Origin: Gammaproteobacteria bacterium
GTDB taxonomy: Bacteria; Pseudomonadota; Gammaproteobacteria; GCA-001735895
Direction of reading: 5' to 3'
NCBI GenBank assembly: GCA_015494335.1
Contig: WGBK01000178.1
Coordinates: 1-7,936 of the forward strand
Length of the DNA stretch: 7,936 nucleotides
The notes beneath the pieces are model-generated. The model did no database searches, was not told the origin of the DNA, and saw nothing but the letters and a program-made list of their open reading frames with translations. This document shows positions 1-6,966 of this stretch, piece after piece (position 1 is the first letter of the stretch; every line of letters starts with the position of its first letter). The position numbers and the translations under genes were made by a program.

Positions 1-1052
1 ATGTACAGATCCTGCTTGCTGTAGGGGATTTCGATACCCTCATCGTTGAAACGGTTGTAGATGGCTTCGAGCAGACCGTCGATGGCGCGGCCGCGCAGTT
101 CGGGGTTTTCGACCCAGCACAGCAGTTCGCAGTCGAGGCTGGAGGTGCCGAAGGCGCGAAAGCGGACCCTCGGTTCGGGATGGGGGCAGACCAGCTCGCT
201 GGCCAGCGCGATCTCCATCAGCAGGCCGCGCACCCGGGCCATGTCCGAGCCGTAGGCGACGCCGACCGGGATGCGAATGCGGTATTTCTCGTGAGGGCCG
301 CCGGATTCGTTGATGACCTTGGAATTGCCCATGATGGAGTTGGGGATGGTCAGTTCGACATCGTCGCGGGTCAGGATGCGGGTGCTGCGGATGCCGATAT
401 CGGTCACCTTGCCGCGTTCGCCGCTGTCGAGCACGATGTAGTCGCCGATCTTGTAGGGTGCGTCGGTGAGTATGAACACGCCGGAGATGAGGTTGGCGAT
501 GGTGTCCTTGGCGGCAAAGCCGATGGCGATGCCGGCCACGCCCGCCGAGGCCAGCCAGGCGGTCATGTCGATGCCCCAGGCGCTGAAGATCATGTAGGTG
601 GCGATGGCGATCACCAGCAGCGTGGCCAGGTTGTCGAACAGCGGCAGCGTGCGCGGCTGGATGAAGCCAGTGGACTTGTGACGGGCGATGGCGTGCAGCA
701 GGATCTTCGAGAAGCGGATTGCGAACAGCATCCAGATCAGGATGCTGATGCTCTGCAGTACCGCCATGATGTTGCCCTGCACCGCCTCACTCCAGGGCGT
801 CAGGCGCACCGCGATGGACCAGCCGATCATCAGCAGCATGTAGAACAGCGGCGGGCGGATGATTTCCACCAACTGGTCGTCGAAGGCGAAGGATGTCTTG
901 CGTACCAGGCGCCGCAGCAGGGCCACCAGCAGGCCGGTCAGCAGCCAGGCGACGAGAAAGGAGACGATGGCGACCACGGCCGCCCTGAGCCATGGGTTGC
1001 TACCCAGCAGGTCGAGCAGGGGTTGTATGCGTTGTTCCAGGTTGTCGTTCAC
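1..1052 (-). CDS. MscS-family mechanosensitive ion channel (C-terminus cut by window edge)
   Basis: Small-conductance mechanosensitive channel of the inner membrane; the family opens under membrane tension and releases solutes on hypo-osmotic shock. I translated 350 codons from a GTG at 1052 to the window edge. Hydrophobic segments lie near residues 20-43, 67-86, 93-117, 138-160 and 164-195. The last is the Gly/Ala-rich pore helix (GVAGIAIGFAAKDTIANL), followed by the typical beta-domain start YKIGDYIVL and the TIPNS motif near 235-239. The end (EIPYSRQDLY, 341-350) resembles the usual family C-terminus, so probably only a few residues are missing. Five helices and about 350 residues fit the YnaI-like size class better than E. 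coli MscS (286 aa, three helices). The GTG is chosen because it lies 4 bases after the uup stop and has a G-run (1061-1066) at Shine-Dalgarno distance. Family assignment is firm; the subfamily is a guess. Confidence 0.92.
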   Translation of the reverse strand, partial: MNDNLEQRIQPLLDLLGSNPWLRAAVVAIVSFLVAWLLTGLLVALLRRLVRKTSFAFDDQLVEIIRPPLFYMLLMIGWSIAVRLTPWSEAVQGNIMAVLQSISILIWMLFAIRFSKILLHAIARHKSTGFIQPRTLPLFDNLATLLVIAIATYMIFSAWGIDMTAWLASAGVAGIAIGFAAKDTIANLISGVFILTDAPYKIGDYIVLDSGERGKVTDIGIRSTRILTRDDVELTIPNSIMGNSKVINESGGPHEKYRIRIPVGVAYGSDMARVRGLLMEIALASELVCPHPEPRVRFRAFGTSSLDCELLCWVENPELRGRAIDGLLEAIYNRFNDEGIEIPYSKQDLY

Positions 1053-1056
1053 AGGT

Positions 1057-2946
1057 TCAGCCCCCCTGTTGTTGTTCTTCCAGTTCCTCCCAGCGAGTAA
1101 ACAGGGTTTCCATTTCCTTTTCCAGTGCAGAAAGCTCCTGTTGCTTCTGCTGCACCTTCTCTGTCTCCTGCTGGTAGAAGGCGGGGTCGGCCATTTGCTG
1201 GTGCAAGTCTTCGATCTGCGCCTCGAGTTTCTCGATTCGTCGCGGCAGGGTCTTGAGTTCCTTCTGTTCGTTGTGGCCGAGGCGGCGGGCCTTCGGTTTC
1301 GCTTGGGCTTTTTGCGCCTTGTTCGTGGTTGCGGTCCTTGCCGGTTCGACCACGAGTTCGGGGCGCTGGCGCAGCCAGTCTTCATAGCCGCCGACATAGC
1401 GGTTGACTCGGCCCTCGCCCTCGAACACCAGGCAGTAATCGACGATGTGGTCGATAAAGGCGCGGTCGTGGCTGACCAGCAGCAGCGTGCCCTGGAATTC
1501 CATCAGCCGTTCCTCGAGCAGCTCGAGGGTGTCGATATCAAGGTCGTTGGTGGGTTCGTCCATCACCAGCAGGTTGAACGGCCGGGTGAACAGCCGCGCC
1601 AGCATCAGGCGGTTGCGTTCGCCGCCGGACAGGGTACTCACCGGCGCATTGACCTGGGCCGGGGTGAACAGGAAATCCTTCAGATAGCCGATGACATGGC
1701 GTCGGTTGCCGTTGATCTCGACATGGTCGTCGCCGTCGGCCACGTTGTCGCGCACGGATTTTTCCGGGTCGAGGTTTTCCCGTTGCTGGTCGAAGTAGGC
1801 GATCTCGAGCTTGCTGCCGATGCGGATGTGGCCGCTGTCCGGTTTCAGGCGGCCGAGCAGTAACTGGATCAGCGTGGATTTGCCGCAACCATTGGGGCCG
1901 AGGATGCCGATCTTGTCACCGCGCAGGATACGGGTGGAGAAGTCCTTCACGATCGGTCGGTTTTCCCAGCGGAAGGAGATAGCCTCGGCTTCGATCACGA
2001 TCTTGCCCGAACGATCAGCCTGCTGGGTGGTGAGGCGGGCGCTGCTGACCCGCTCGCGGCGCTGGGCGCGCTCCTCGCGCATCTTCTCCAGCGCCCGCAC
2101 CCGGCCCTCGTTGCGGGTGCGCCGCGCCTTGATGCCCTGGCGGATCCAGGCTTCTTCCTCGGCCAGTTTCTTGTCGAACAGTCGGTTGGCGGTTTCCTCG
2201 GCGTCGAGCATCTGCTGCTTGGTTTCGAGGTAACGCCGGTAGTCGCCGGGGAAGCTGGCGAGCTTGCCACGGTCGAGGTCGAGGATGCGCGTGGCCAGGG
2301 CCTGCAGGAAGGCGCGGTCGTGGGTGATGAAGAGGATGGCGCCGCCGAAGCCCTTGAGGAATTCCTCCAGCCACAGGATCGAATCGATGTCGAGATGGTT
2401 GGTCGGCTCGTCGAGCAGCAGCAGGTCCGGCTCGGCGACCAGGGCCTGGGCCAGCAGGGCGCGCCGCTTGAGGCCGCCGGACAGGTCGTCGAAGGGGGTG
2501 TCGGCGGGCAGCTTAAGTCGCGACAGGGTGGCCTGGATGCGCTGTTCCAGGTTCCAGCCGTTGTGGGCCTCGATCTCCTGCTGCAGCCGCTGCATGCGGT
2601 CCAGCGCGGAGGGATCCTCGGCGGCCTCCAGGGCCGCATGGTGCCAGTCCTTGAGGGTCTGGCTGAGCTTTCCCACGCCCTCGGATACCACATCGTAGAC
2701 CTTGCCCTGAATGCCGCTGGGCACTTCCTGGGGCAGTTGTGCCACGCGCACGCCATCGTTGCGGATGATCTCGCCGTCGTCGGGTTTCAGTTCGCCGGCG
2801 ATCAGTTTCAGCAGCGAGGACTTGCCCTCGCCGTTGCGCCCGACCAGGCAAACGCGCTCGCCGCGGTCGATGACCAGGCTGGCGTGATCCAGCACGGGCT
2901 GGGTGCCGAAGGCGAGGGAAACCTCCTTGAGGGTGATCAGTGGCAT
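1057..2946 (-). CDS. uup: ABC-F family ATPase Uup
   Basis: Cytoplasmic, soluble ABC-F ATPase with two nucleotide-binding domains and no membrane segments. Domain 1 has Walker A GRNGEGKS (36-43), signature LSGG (155-158), Walker B LLLLDE (175-180) and switch His209. Domain 2 has Walker A GPNGCGKS (350-357), LSGG (439-442), Walker B LLVMDE (459-464) and His493. The linker (about 241-310) contains WIRQGIKARRTRNEGRVRAL, which matches E. coli Uup as I recall it. The last 80 residues form a charged coiled coil (about 560-625), the DNA-binding C-terminal domain that separates Uup from EttA and other ABC-F proteins. Its 629 aa compare with 635 in E. coli. Known roles of Uup are suppression of transposon precise excision, branched-DNA and replication-fork processing, and ribosome-associated functions. 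The glutamate in the first Walker A is a small variation. No strong Shine-Dalgarno precedes the ATG. The downstream channel gene starts 4 bases after the stop. Confidence 0.95.
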   Translation of the reverse strand: MPLITLKEVSLAFGTQPVLDHASLVIDRGERVCLVGRNGEGKSSLLKLIAGELKPDDGEIIRNDGVRVAQLPQEVPSGIQGKVYDVVSEGVGKLSQTLKDWHHAALEAAEDPSALDRMQRLQQEIEAHNGWNLEQRIQATLSRLKLPADTPFDDLSGGLKRRALLAQALVAEPDLLLLDEPTNHLDIDSILWLEEFLKGFGGAILFITHDRAFLQALATRILDLDRGKLASFPGDYRRYLETKQQMLDAEETANRLFDKKLAEEEAWIRQGIKARRTRNEGRVRALEKMREERAQRRERVSSARLTTQQADRSGKIVIEAEAISFRWENRPIVKDFSTRILRGDKIGILGPNGCGKSTLIQLLLGRLKPDSGHIRIGSKLEIAYFDQQRENLDPEKSVRDNVADGDDHVEINGNRRHVIGYLKDFLFTPAQVNAPVSTLSGGERNRLMLARLFTRPFNLLVMDEPTNDLDIDTLELLEERLMEFQGTLLLVSHDRAFIDHIVDYCLVFEGEGRVNRYVGGYEDWLRQRPELVVEPARTATTNKAQKAQAKPKARRLGHNEQKELKTLPRRIEKLEAQIEDLHQQMADPAFYQQETEKVQQKQQELSALEKEMETLFTRWEELEEQQQGG

Positions 2947-2969
2947 GGGCGCGGGACTCTGAAACGGGT

Positions 2970-2982
2970 GCGTATTATACGC
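2970..2982. repeat. Short perfect inverted repeat over the uup -10
   Basis: GCGTAT and ATACGC form a perfect 6-bp inverted repeat around one central base. It coincides with the TATAAT hexamer. It may be an operator covering the -10, or simply the form the -10 region takes here. The one-base centre rules out a normal hairpin, so it is not a terminator. Confidence 0.4.
2974..2979 (-). promoter_or_regulatory. Possible -10 element (TATAAT) for uup-mscS
   Basis: A perfect TATAAT on the minus strand lies 27 bases upstream of the uup ATG, inside the gap between the thioredoxin-fold gene and uup. The hexamer 17 bases further upstream (GCAGAC, at the preceding stop codon) does not resemble TTGACA, so the -35 is poor. 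It is embedded in the palindrome GCGTAT-T-ATACGC (2970-2982). This suggests uup can be transcribed separately from the upstream gene. Inferred from sequence only. Confidence 0.45.
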
Positions 2983-3001
2983 CTGCCACGCCTTGCGTCT
3001 G

Positions 3002-4042
3002 CTACCAATCCTCGGGTTTGCCGATGTTGATCTGCTTGCCCTCGGCCAGCAGCTTCTGTTGCCGTTCTTCCATCAGGGCGAGATAACTGGGGTATTTGCG
3101 ATAGTTGCCGTCCAGGCCATAGCGCAGCACATGTTCAAAGTGGAAGGGGTAGAGCAGGGATTCGACGCGGGCGACTTCCTTGCCCTGGTCGAACAGCACC
3201 ACGCCGGGCCGGTAGCTGAGCTTCAGTGCATCGGCCCAGGCCCTGGGCGTGGTCTTGCGGCCATTGAAATCCACGATCGGCTGCTCCGAGTTCGCATCCA
3301 GGCGCACCACCCGGTAGCGTTTCATCTGTTCGACGATCTCCGGCCGCTTGATCAGCTTGTGATGGAAGGTATCGCAGGATACGCAGTCCCGGTCCTCGAA
3401 GATCATCATCACCGGTTCGCGCAGTTTGCTGAAGTCGCGGATATCCTCGAACAGCGGGTTATCGATAAAGCGATAGCCGCCGCGTTTCATGTAGGCGCGC
3501 TTGTATTCGCTGAAGCTCTGCTTGCGGTAGGCCTGTTGGCGCACGAAGTCGAGGGCGGTGCGGAAGACTTCCGGCGATCGGTAGCCGTTGAGACGCAGTA
3601 CGGTCCGGTTGTCGTGGTCGAGAAACAGGATAGTTGGCGTGTACTGCACTTTCAGATAGCTGGCGAGCAAACGCTCGGTGGTGTTCAGGTTCTCGTTCAT
3701 GGCGATCTCGCGATCGCCCTTGATGTTGATGGCAATGGAGTCGAAATCCTTCTGCAGGATCGAGCGTATCGGCTCCTGGTCGAAGAATTCCGCCGTGCGG
3801 GCGCAGTAGGGGCAACCGTTGAGGTGGAAGAACAGCATCACATGCTTGCCGGCTTCCTTTGCCTCGTCCACATCCTCGGCGATCTCGAGGAAGGATTCCT
3901 TGAACCATTCCGGGGGCTCGTATTCGACGCCGCCGGTGATGCGGCCGGCGGCCGTTGCCGCTGATGAAAGGGTCAGCCCGGGCAGGGCGGTGAACAGCAG
4001 CAACAGGACGAGGGAAAAGAGGGGGCGTTTGGACTTGTGCAT
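3002..4042 (-). CDS. Exported tandem thioredoxin-fold protein (SoxW/thioredoxin-like)
   Basis: A 346-aa protein with a Sec signal peptide: basic start MHKSKRP, a Leu-rich core (about 8-25) and a likely cleavage site after AATA near residue 31, so it should act in the periplasm. Two thioredoxin-like domains follow. The first (about 45-170) has active site CPYC (Cys77, Cys80) in FFHLNGCPYC and a cis-Pro loop YTPT (Pro136). The second (about 195-310) has CVSC (Cys220, Cys223) in FEDRDCVSC and a possible cis-Pro in YRPG (Pro279). The first domain recalls SoxW and related periplasmic thioredoxins. The likely role is thiol-disulfide exchange; the substrate is unknown. The frame stays open upstream to 4822 across the opposite-strand yedK gene, but the signal peptide fixes the start at 4042. 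An alternative ATG at 4099 would add 19 residues before it. The Shine-Dalgarno is weak. It is upstream of uup on the same strand, with a 55-base gap. Confidence 0.87.
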   Translation of the reverse strand: MHKSKRPLFSLVLLLLFTALPGLTLSSAATAAGRITGGVEYEPPEWFKESFLEIAEDVDEAKEAGKHVMLFFHLNGCPYCARTAEFFDQEPIRSILQKDFDSIAINIKGDREIAMNENLNTTERLLASYLKVQYTPTILFLDHDNRTVLRLNGYRSPEVFRTALDFVRQQAYRKQSFSEYKRAYMKRGGYRFIDNPLFEDIRDFSKLREPVMMIFEDRDCVSCDTFHHKLIKRPEIVEQMKRYRVVRLDANSEQPIVDFNGRKTTPRAWADALKLSYRPGVVLFDQGKEVARVESLLYPFHFEHVLRYGLDGNYRKYPSYLALMEERQQKLLAEGKQINIGKPEDW

Positions 4043-4075
4043 GGCGGTTTCTTTGGTTTTCTGGCGGTTTTTTCG

Positions 4076-4081
4076 ATTGTA
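4076..4081 (-). promoter_or_regulatory. Possible -10 (TACAAT) for the thioredoxin-fold gene
   Basis: TACAAT on the minus strand lies 33 bases upstream of the ATG at 4042 and would give a leader of roughly 25-30 bases. No good -35 sits at 16-18 bases; a TTGCAT occurs at about 20 bases, which is too far. The 78-base divergent spacer must hold promoters for both this gene and yedK. For yedK the only candidate I see is a TTTAAT at 4085-4090, with no convincing -35 or Shine-Dalgarno. No LexA-type CTGT-N8-ACAG box is visible. Confidence 0.35.
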
Positions 4082-4120
4082 TCGTTTAATGGGTGACATG
4101 AATGCAACGCAATTTGTTCC

Positions 4121-4774
4121 ATGTGTGGCCGCTTTGCCCTGACGGCCTCCCCAGAGGCCATCGCCGAGTATCTCGACTCGGCGCCTCCCGAGCCCTACGC
4201 GCCGCGATACAACATCGCACCGACGCAGCCGGTGCTGGCACGCACGCGCCAGGCGCTGACCCATCTCCGCTGGGGCCTGGTGCCGGCCTGGGCGAAGGAT
4301 CCGACCATTGGTGCGCGCATGATCAACGCTCGCGCCGAGACGGTGGCGGATAAACCATCCTTTCGCAATGCCTTCCGACGACGGCGTTGTCTGATCCCGG
4401 CCACGGGTTTCTACGAGTGGAAACGGGTCGGAGATCGCAAGCAACCCTGGTTCTGCCGTCTCGACCAGCCCCTGTTCTGTTTTGCCGGCATCTGGGAGCT
4501 GTGGCAGGATGGTGACGGCAACGAGTTGCGATCCTGCGCACTGTTGACCGCCCCGGCCGAGGGCGCGATGGCGGCCATACACGATCGCATGCCGGTGGTG
4601 CTCAACGATGCGCTGCGAGGCCTGTGGATGGATCACCACGACGAAAACATCGCCCGCGCGCAGGCCTGCATCGCCGACCGGGTACGGGATTTCCAATGCT
4701 ACCCGGTCAGCACCCGCGTCAATTCGCCGACCCGGGAGGGGGCAGAACTGATTGCGCCTCTCGAAGAGGAATGA
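4121..4774 (+). CDS. yedK: SRAP-family abasic-site DNA-protein crosslink protein (YedK/HMCES type)
   Basis: SRAP (SOS response-associated peptidase) domain protein of 217 aa. Family members bind abasic sites in single-stranded DNA and form a thiazolidine crosslink through Cys2 after removal of the initiator Met, which shields the lesion. It starts MCGRFAL, so the catalytic Cys2 is present. The other active-site residues of E. coli YedK have clear equivalents: Asn69 and Arg71 in MINARAET, Glu99 in GFYEW, and His154 in IHDRMPV. The WGLVPAWAKD (51-60) and YNIAPTQ (30-36) motifs are standard, and the length is near the family's usual 220-230. The requirement for Cys at position 2 fixes the start, even though no Shine-Dalgarno is visible before it. 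It is divergent from the thioredoxin-fold gene and appears to be a single-gene unit. The family name reflects frequent SOS linkage, but I see no LexA box here. Confidence 0.97.
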   Translation: MCGRFALTASPEAIAEYLDSAPPEPYAPRYNIAPTQPVLARTRQALTHLRWGLVPAWAKDPTIGARMINARAETVADKPSFRNAFRRRRCLIPATGFYEWKRVGDRKQPWFCRLDQPLFCFAGIWELWQDGDGNELRSCALLTAPAEGAMAAIHDRMPVVLNDALRGLWMDHHDENIARAQACIADRVRDFQCYPVSTRVNSPTREGAELIAPLEEE

Positions 4775-4807
4775 GCGCCTGCGCGAACCTGGATCAAATG
4801 TCGGGAT

Positions 4808-4826
4808 GAATTTGCCGGGCAAATTC
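4808..4826. repeat. 8-bp inverted repeat in the yedK/FAD-gene spacer (operator or weak terminator)
   Basis: GAATTTGC, the three-base centre CGG, then GCAAATTC: a perfect 8-bp inverted repeat starting 34 bases after the yedK stop. It ends 3 bases before the TACAAT at 4830-4835. An intrinsic terminator would need a following T-run, which is absent, and the stem is AT-rich with a tight loop. A dimeric-regulator operator covering the -35 region of the downstream operon is the better reading, but the evidence is sequence symmetry only. Confidence 0.45.
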
Positions 4827-4829
4827 GTC

Positions 4830-4835
4830 TACAAT
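4830..4835 (+). promoter_or_regulatory. Possible -10 (TACAAT) for the FAD-oxidoreductase operon
   Basis: TACAAT lies about 68 bases upstream of the ATG at 4904, in the only AT-rich part of the spacer. The base stretch 17 bases upstream (TGAATT, 4807-4812) is a poor -35 and overlaps the inverted repeat, so an activator may be needed if this is a promoter. The remaining spacer to 4903 is a GC-rich leader followed by an A-rich stretch. It ends in AGAAG only 3 bases before the start codon, a badly spaced Shine-Dalgarno. Confidence 0.35.
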
Positions 4836-4903
4836 GAAAAAATTGCATCGATAACAATCAATCGCGGCGCTCGCGCGGCGGCGGACATAGAAAAAAGAAG
4901 TAC

Positions 4904-6583
4904 ATGGGGATTCTGAAGGCAGTACTCACCGTCCTTTTCAAATTGTTGCTGACCGTCGCGCTGGTGCTCGGCGCCATTGCGGCCTGGTTCTACTATCAAT
5001 CCACCCTTGTTACCGAAAGCAAGGACGACCCGCTGGTCGTCAACGACATCACCACCCTGAATCCGGTTCGCGTCGGCAAGGTGGTGCGTCCGCAGAGCGA
5101 GCAGGACATCATCGACGCCATACTCGCCACCGATGGCCCCATATCCATCGGCGGCGGTCGCTACAGCATGGGCGGCCAGAGCGCCTATCCCGCCAGCCTG
5201 CATTTCGACATGCGTTCCTTCAATCGCATCCTCGAGGTGGATCCGGAGCACAAGCGCATCCGCGTGGAGAGCGGGGCCACCTGGCGGGATGTCCAGCAGT
5301 ACATCGACCCCTACAACCTCTCCGTGCGGGTGATGCAGGATTTCAACAACTTCACCGTCGGCGGGTCGCTCAGCGTCAATGCCCACGGACGTTTCAACGA
5401 GGAGGGGCCGATCATCGGCAGCGTGCGCTCCCTGCGCATCGTGCTTGCCGACGGAAAGGTCTACGAAGCCTCTCGCGAGACCAATCCCGCCCTGTTCTAC
5501 GCCGCCATCGGCGGTTATGGCGGCATCGGTGTCATCACCGAGGTGGAGCTGGACCTGACCGACAACATCAAGCTCGAGCGCGAGGTCAAGCGGCTGCAGT
5601 TCTACGAATTCCCGAGCGAGTTTCTCTCCCAGGTGCTGGACAACGACCAGGTGGTGCTGCACCAGGGCATCCTCTATCCGCCCAACTACGAAGTGATCCT
5701 CGATGTGCTGTGGAAGAAGACGGACAAGCCGCTGACCATTCCGGATCGCCTGCAGAAGCCGGTCAAGCGCAAGTGGTGGTCGCGCCCGCTGGTGGACTGG
5801 CTGAGCACCTCCGACCTGCTCAAGCTGCTGCGCCGGCTGGTGGTCGATCCGTGGATCTATGACAAGCCGGAAGTGGTCTGGCGCAACTACGAAACCAGTG
5901 CCGATCTGATGTCCAAGGGCTTCTCCACCAGCATCAACAAGACGCTGGCGATGCGCGAGTACTTCATCCCGGTCGACAAGTTCGAGATCTTCGTACTGAA
6001 GATGCGCGATATCTTTATGCGCCACAAGGTACCGATACTCAGCGTGACCATCCGCTTCAGCCGCAAGGATGCCGAGAGCCTGCTGTCCTGGGCCAAGACC
6101 GATGTCTTCTCGATCATCGTCATCTACCAGCAGGGCAAGGACGAAGGCTCCATCGAGAAGGTCAAGGCCTGGTCCGGGGAGTTGGTGCGCGCGGCGATCG
6201 AGTCCGGCGGCAGCTATTACCTGCCGTTCCAGATCCAGCATTCTGTGGAACAGTTCCGCCAGGCCTATCCGCGTTGGGCCGAGTTCATGCAGCTCAAGAA
6301 ACTGGCCGATCCGGAAAATCGCTTCACCAATCTGCTGTGGGCGCAGAATTTCCCGGAACTCAAGCCGCCGCCGGCGCGCTGGCCGGAGCCGCAGAAGAGC
6401 GGGGGCGAAACCGAAACGGATGAAGCAAAAGCGCCATCGACAAGGACCGAACCGCAACCGGTAACCGAGGCAGCCGATGACGGCGAGACCAAAGCGCCCC
6501 GGGACTCCGCCATTAAAGCTAACCCGGCTGAACAAGTGTTTGGCGAGGAGGAGTCGGTCAGCGAAGAAGGGCCAAGGCCATGA
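4904..6583 (+). CDS. Membrane-anchored FAD-binding oxidoreductase (VAO/PCMH type)
   Basis: A 559-aa flavoprotein with an N-terminal PCMH-type FAD domain (FAD_binding_4, about 55-220). The pyrophosphate-binding loop is PISIGGGRYSMGGQS (79-93), followed by VESGATWRDV (121-130), NFTVGGSLSVNAHGR (149-163) and GGYGGIGVITEVELDL (203-218). Many relatives bind FAD covalently through a His in a GGGHS-like loop; here that place reads GGRYS, so FAD is probably not covalently linked at this site. A hydrophobic helix (about 14-33) with lysines before it and acidic residues after it suggests an N-in anchor with the enzyme domain in the periplasm. The catalytic part ends near ADPENRFTNLLW (468-479), a form seen in sugar-lactone-oxidase-like relatives. 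A low-complexity Pro/Glu/Thr/Ala tail occupies about 487-559. The substrate cannot be read from the sequence. It is first in a four-gene operon, and its TGA overlaps the gloA ATG. A 568-codon antisense open frame lies opposite but looks like a shadow. Confidence 0.88.
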   Translation: MGILKAVLTVLFKLLLTVALVLGAIAAWFYYQSTLVTESKDDPLVVNDITTLNPVRVGKVVRPQSEQDIIDAILATDGPISIGGGRYSMGGQSAYPASLHFDMRSFNRILEVDPEHKRIRVESGATWRDVQQYIDPYNLSVRVMQDFNNFTVGGSLSVNAHGRFNEEGPIIGSVRSLRIVLADGKVYEASRETNPALFYAAIGGYGGIGVITEVELDLTDNIKLEREVKRLQFYEFPSEFLSQVLDNDQVVLHQGILYPPNYEVILDVLWKKTDKPLTIPDRLQKPVKRKWWSRPLVDWLSTSDLLKLLRRLVVDPWIYDKPEVVWRNYETSADLMSKGFSTSINKTLAMREYFIPVDKFEIFVLKMRDIFMRHKVPILSVTIRFSRKDAESLLSWAKTDVFSIIVIYQQGKDEGSIEKVKAWSGELVRAAIESGGSYYLPFQIQHSVEQFRQAYPRWAEFMQLKKLADPENRFTNLLWAQNFPELKPPPARWPEPQKSGGETETDEAKAPSTRTEPQPVTEAADDGETKAPRDSAIKANPAEQVFGEEESVSEEGPRP

Positions 6584-6966
6584 GAATACTCCACACCATG
6601 TTGCGCGTCGGCGACCTCGATCGTTCGATCGCCTTCTACACCGAAATCCTCGGCATGAAGCTGCTGCGGCGCAAGGATTATCCCGACGGCAAGTTCACCC
6701 TGGCCTTTGTCGGTTATGGTGACGAAGCCAGCCAGGCGGTGCTGGAACTGACCTACAACTGGGGTGTGGATCACTACGATCTGGGCAATGGCTTCGGCCA
6801 CATTGCTATCGAGGTGGACGATGTTTATGCCGCCGCCGAGGCGATTCGCGAAAAGGGCGGGCGGATTCTGCGCGAGCCCGGCCCGATGAACGCCGGGACC
6901 ACGATCATAGCCTTCGTCGAGGATCCCGACGGTTATCCCATCGAGCTGCTCGGCCCGAAGGGGTGA
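6580..6966 (+). CDS. gloA: Glyoxalase I (lactoylglutathione lyase), Ni-type
   Basis: Converts the glutathione hemithioacetal of methylglyoxal to S-lactoylglutathione in the cytoplasm, the first step of the glyoxalase pathway. At 128 aa it is close to E. coli GloA (135 aa). The four metal ligands fall at the E. coli numbering: His5 (RILHTM), Glu56 (VLELTYN), His74 (GFGHIA) and Glu122 (YPIELL). Conserved stretches LRVGDLDRSIAFYTEILGM and EDPDGYPIELL are present. The short form without the insertions of eukaryotic zinc enzymes points to the Ni/Co-activated class. The ATG overlaps the upstream stop as ATGA, so translation is probably coupled to the FAD-oxidoreductase gene. No hydroxyacylglutathione hydrolase (gloB) is in view. 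Confidence 0.97.
   Translation: MRILHTMLRVGDLDRSIAFYTEILGMKLLRRKDYPDGKFTLAFVGYGDEASQAVLELTYNWGVDHYDLGNGFGHIAIEVDDVYAAAEAIREKGGRILREPGPMNAGTTIIAFVEDPDGYPIELLGPKG

Noticed and set aside
180..1863. Plus-strand open frames of 306 and 334 codons opposite the channel gene and the end of uup.
   Set aside because: They lie opposite well-supported MscS and Uup coding sequence, overlap each other, and have low-complexity Ala/Gln/Asp/Leu composition.
3929..3952. GC-only inverted repeat GCCGCCGG/CCGGCGGC with an 8-base loop.
   Set aside because: It lies inside the coding sequence just after the signal peptide and is explained by Ala/Gly/Pro/Arg codons; no T-run or gene boundary is there.
2320..3964. 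Plus-strand open frames of 236 and 323 codons opposite uup and the thioredoxin-fold gene.
   Set aside because: They are antisense shadows of recognised domains and show no family motifs of their own.
4043..4822. N-terminal extension of the thioredoxin-fold gene to 606 aa.
   Set aside because: The extension is antisense to yedK, and a good Sec signal peptide begins at the Met encoded at 4042.
4842..4858. Imperfect symmetry ATTG...ATCGAT...CAAT in the leader of the FAD operon.
   Set aside because: The arms are only 4 bp and off-centre around ATCGAT, too weak to call a site.
4829..6535. A 568-codon open frame on the minus strand opposite the FAD oxidoreductase.
   Set aside because: Its translation is rich in His, Asp, Gly, Val and Leu, with no recognisable domain. 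The plus strand carries clear FAD-domain motifs over the same span. Long antisense frames are common in GC-rich genes.
6617..6630. Direct/palindromic CGATCG-TT-CGATCG.
   Set aside because: It is inside gloA, encoding the conserved DLDRSIAF segment, so codon choice explains it.
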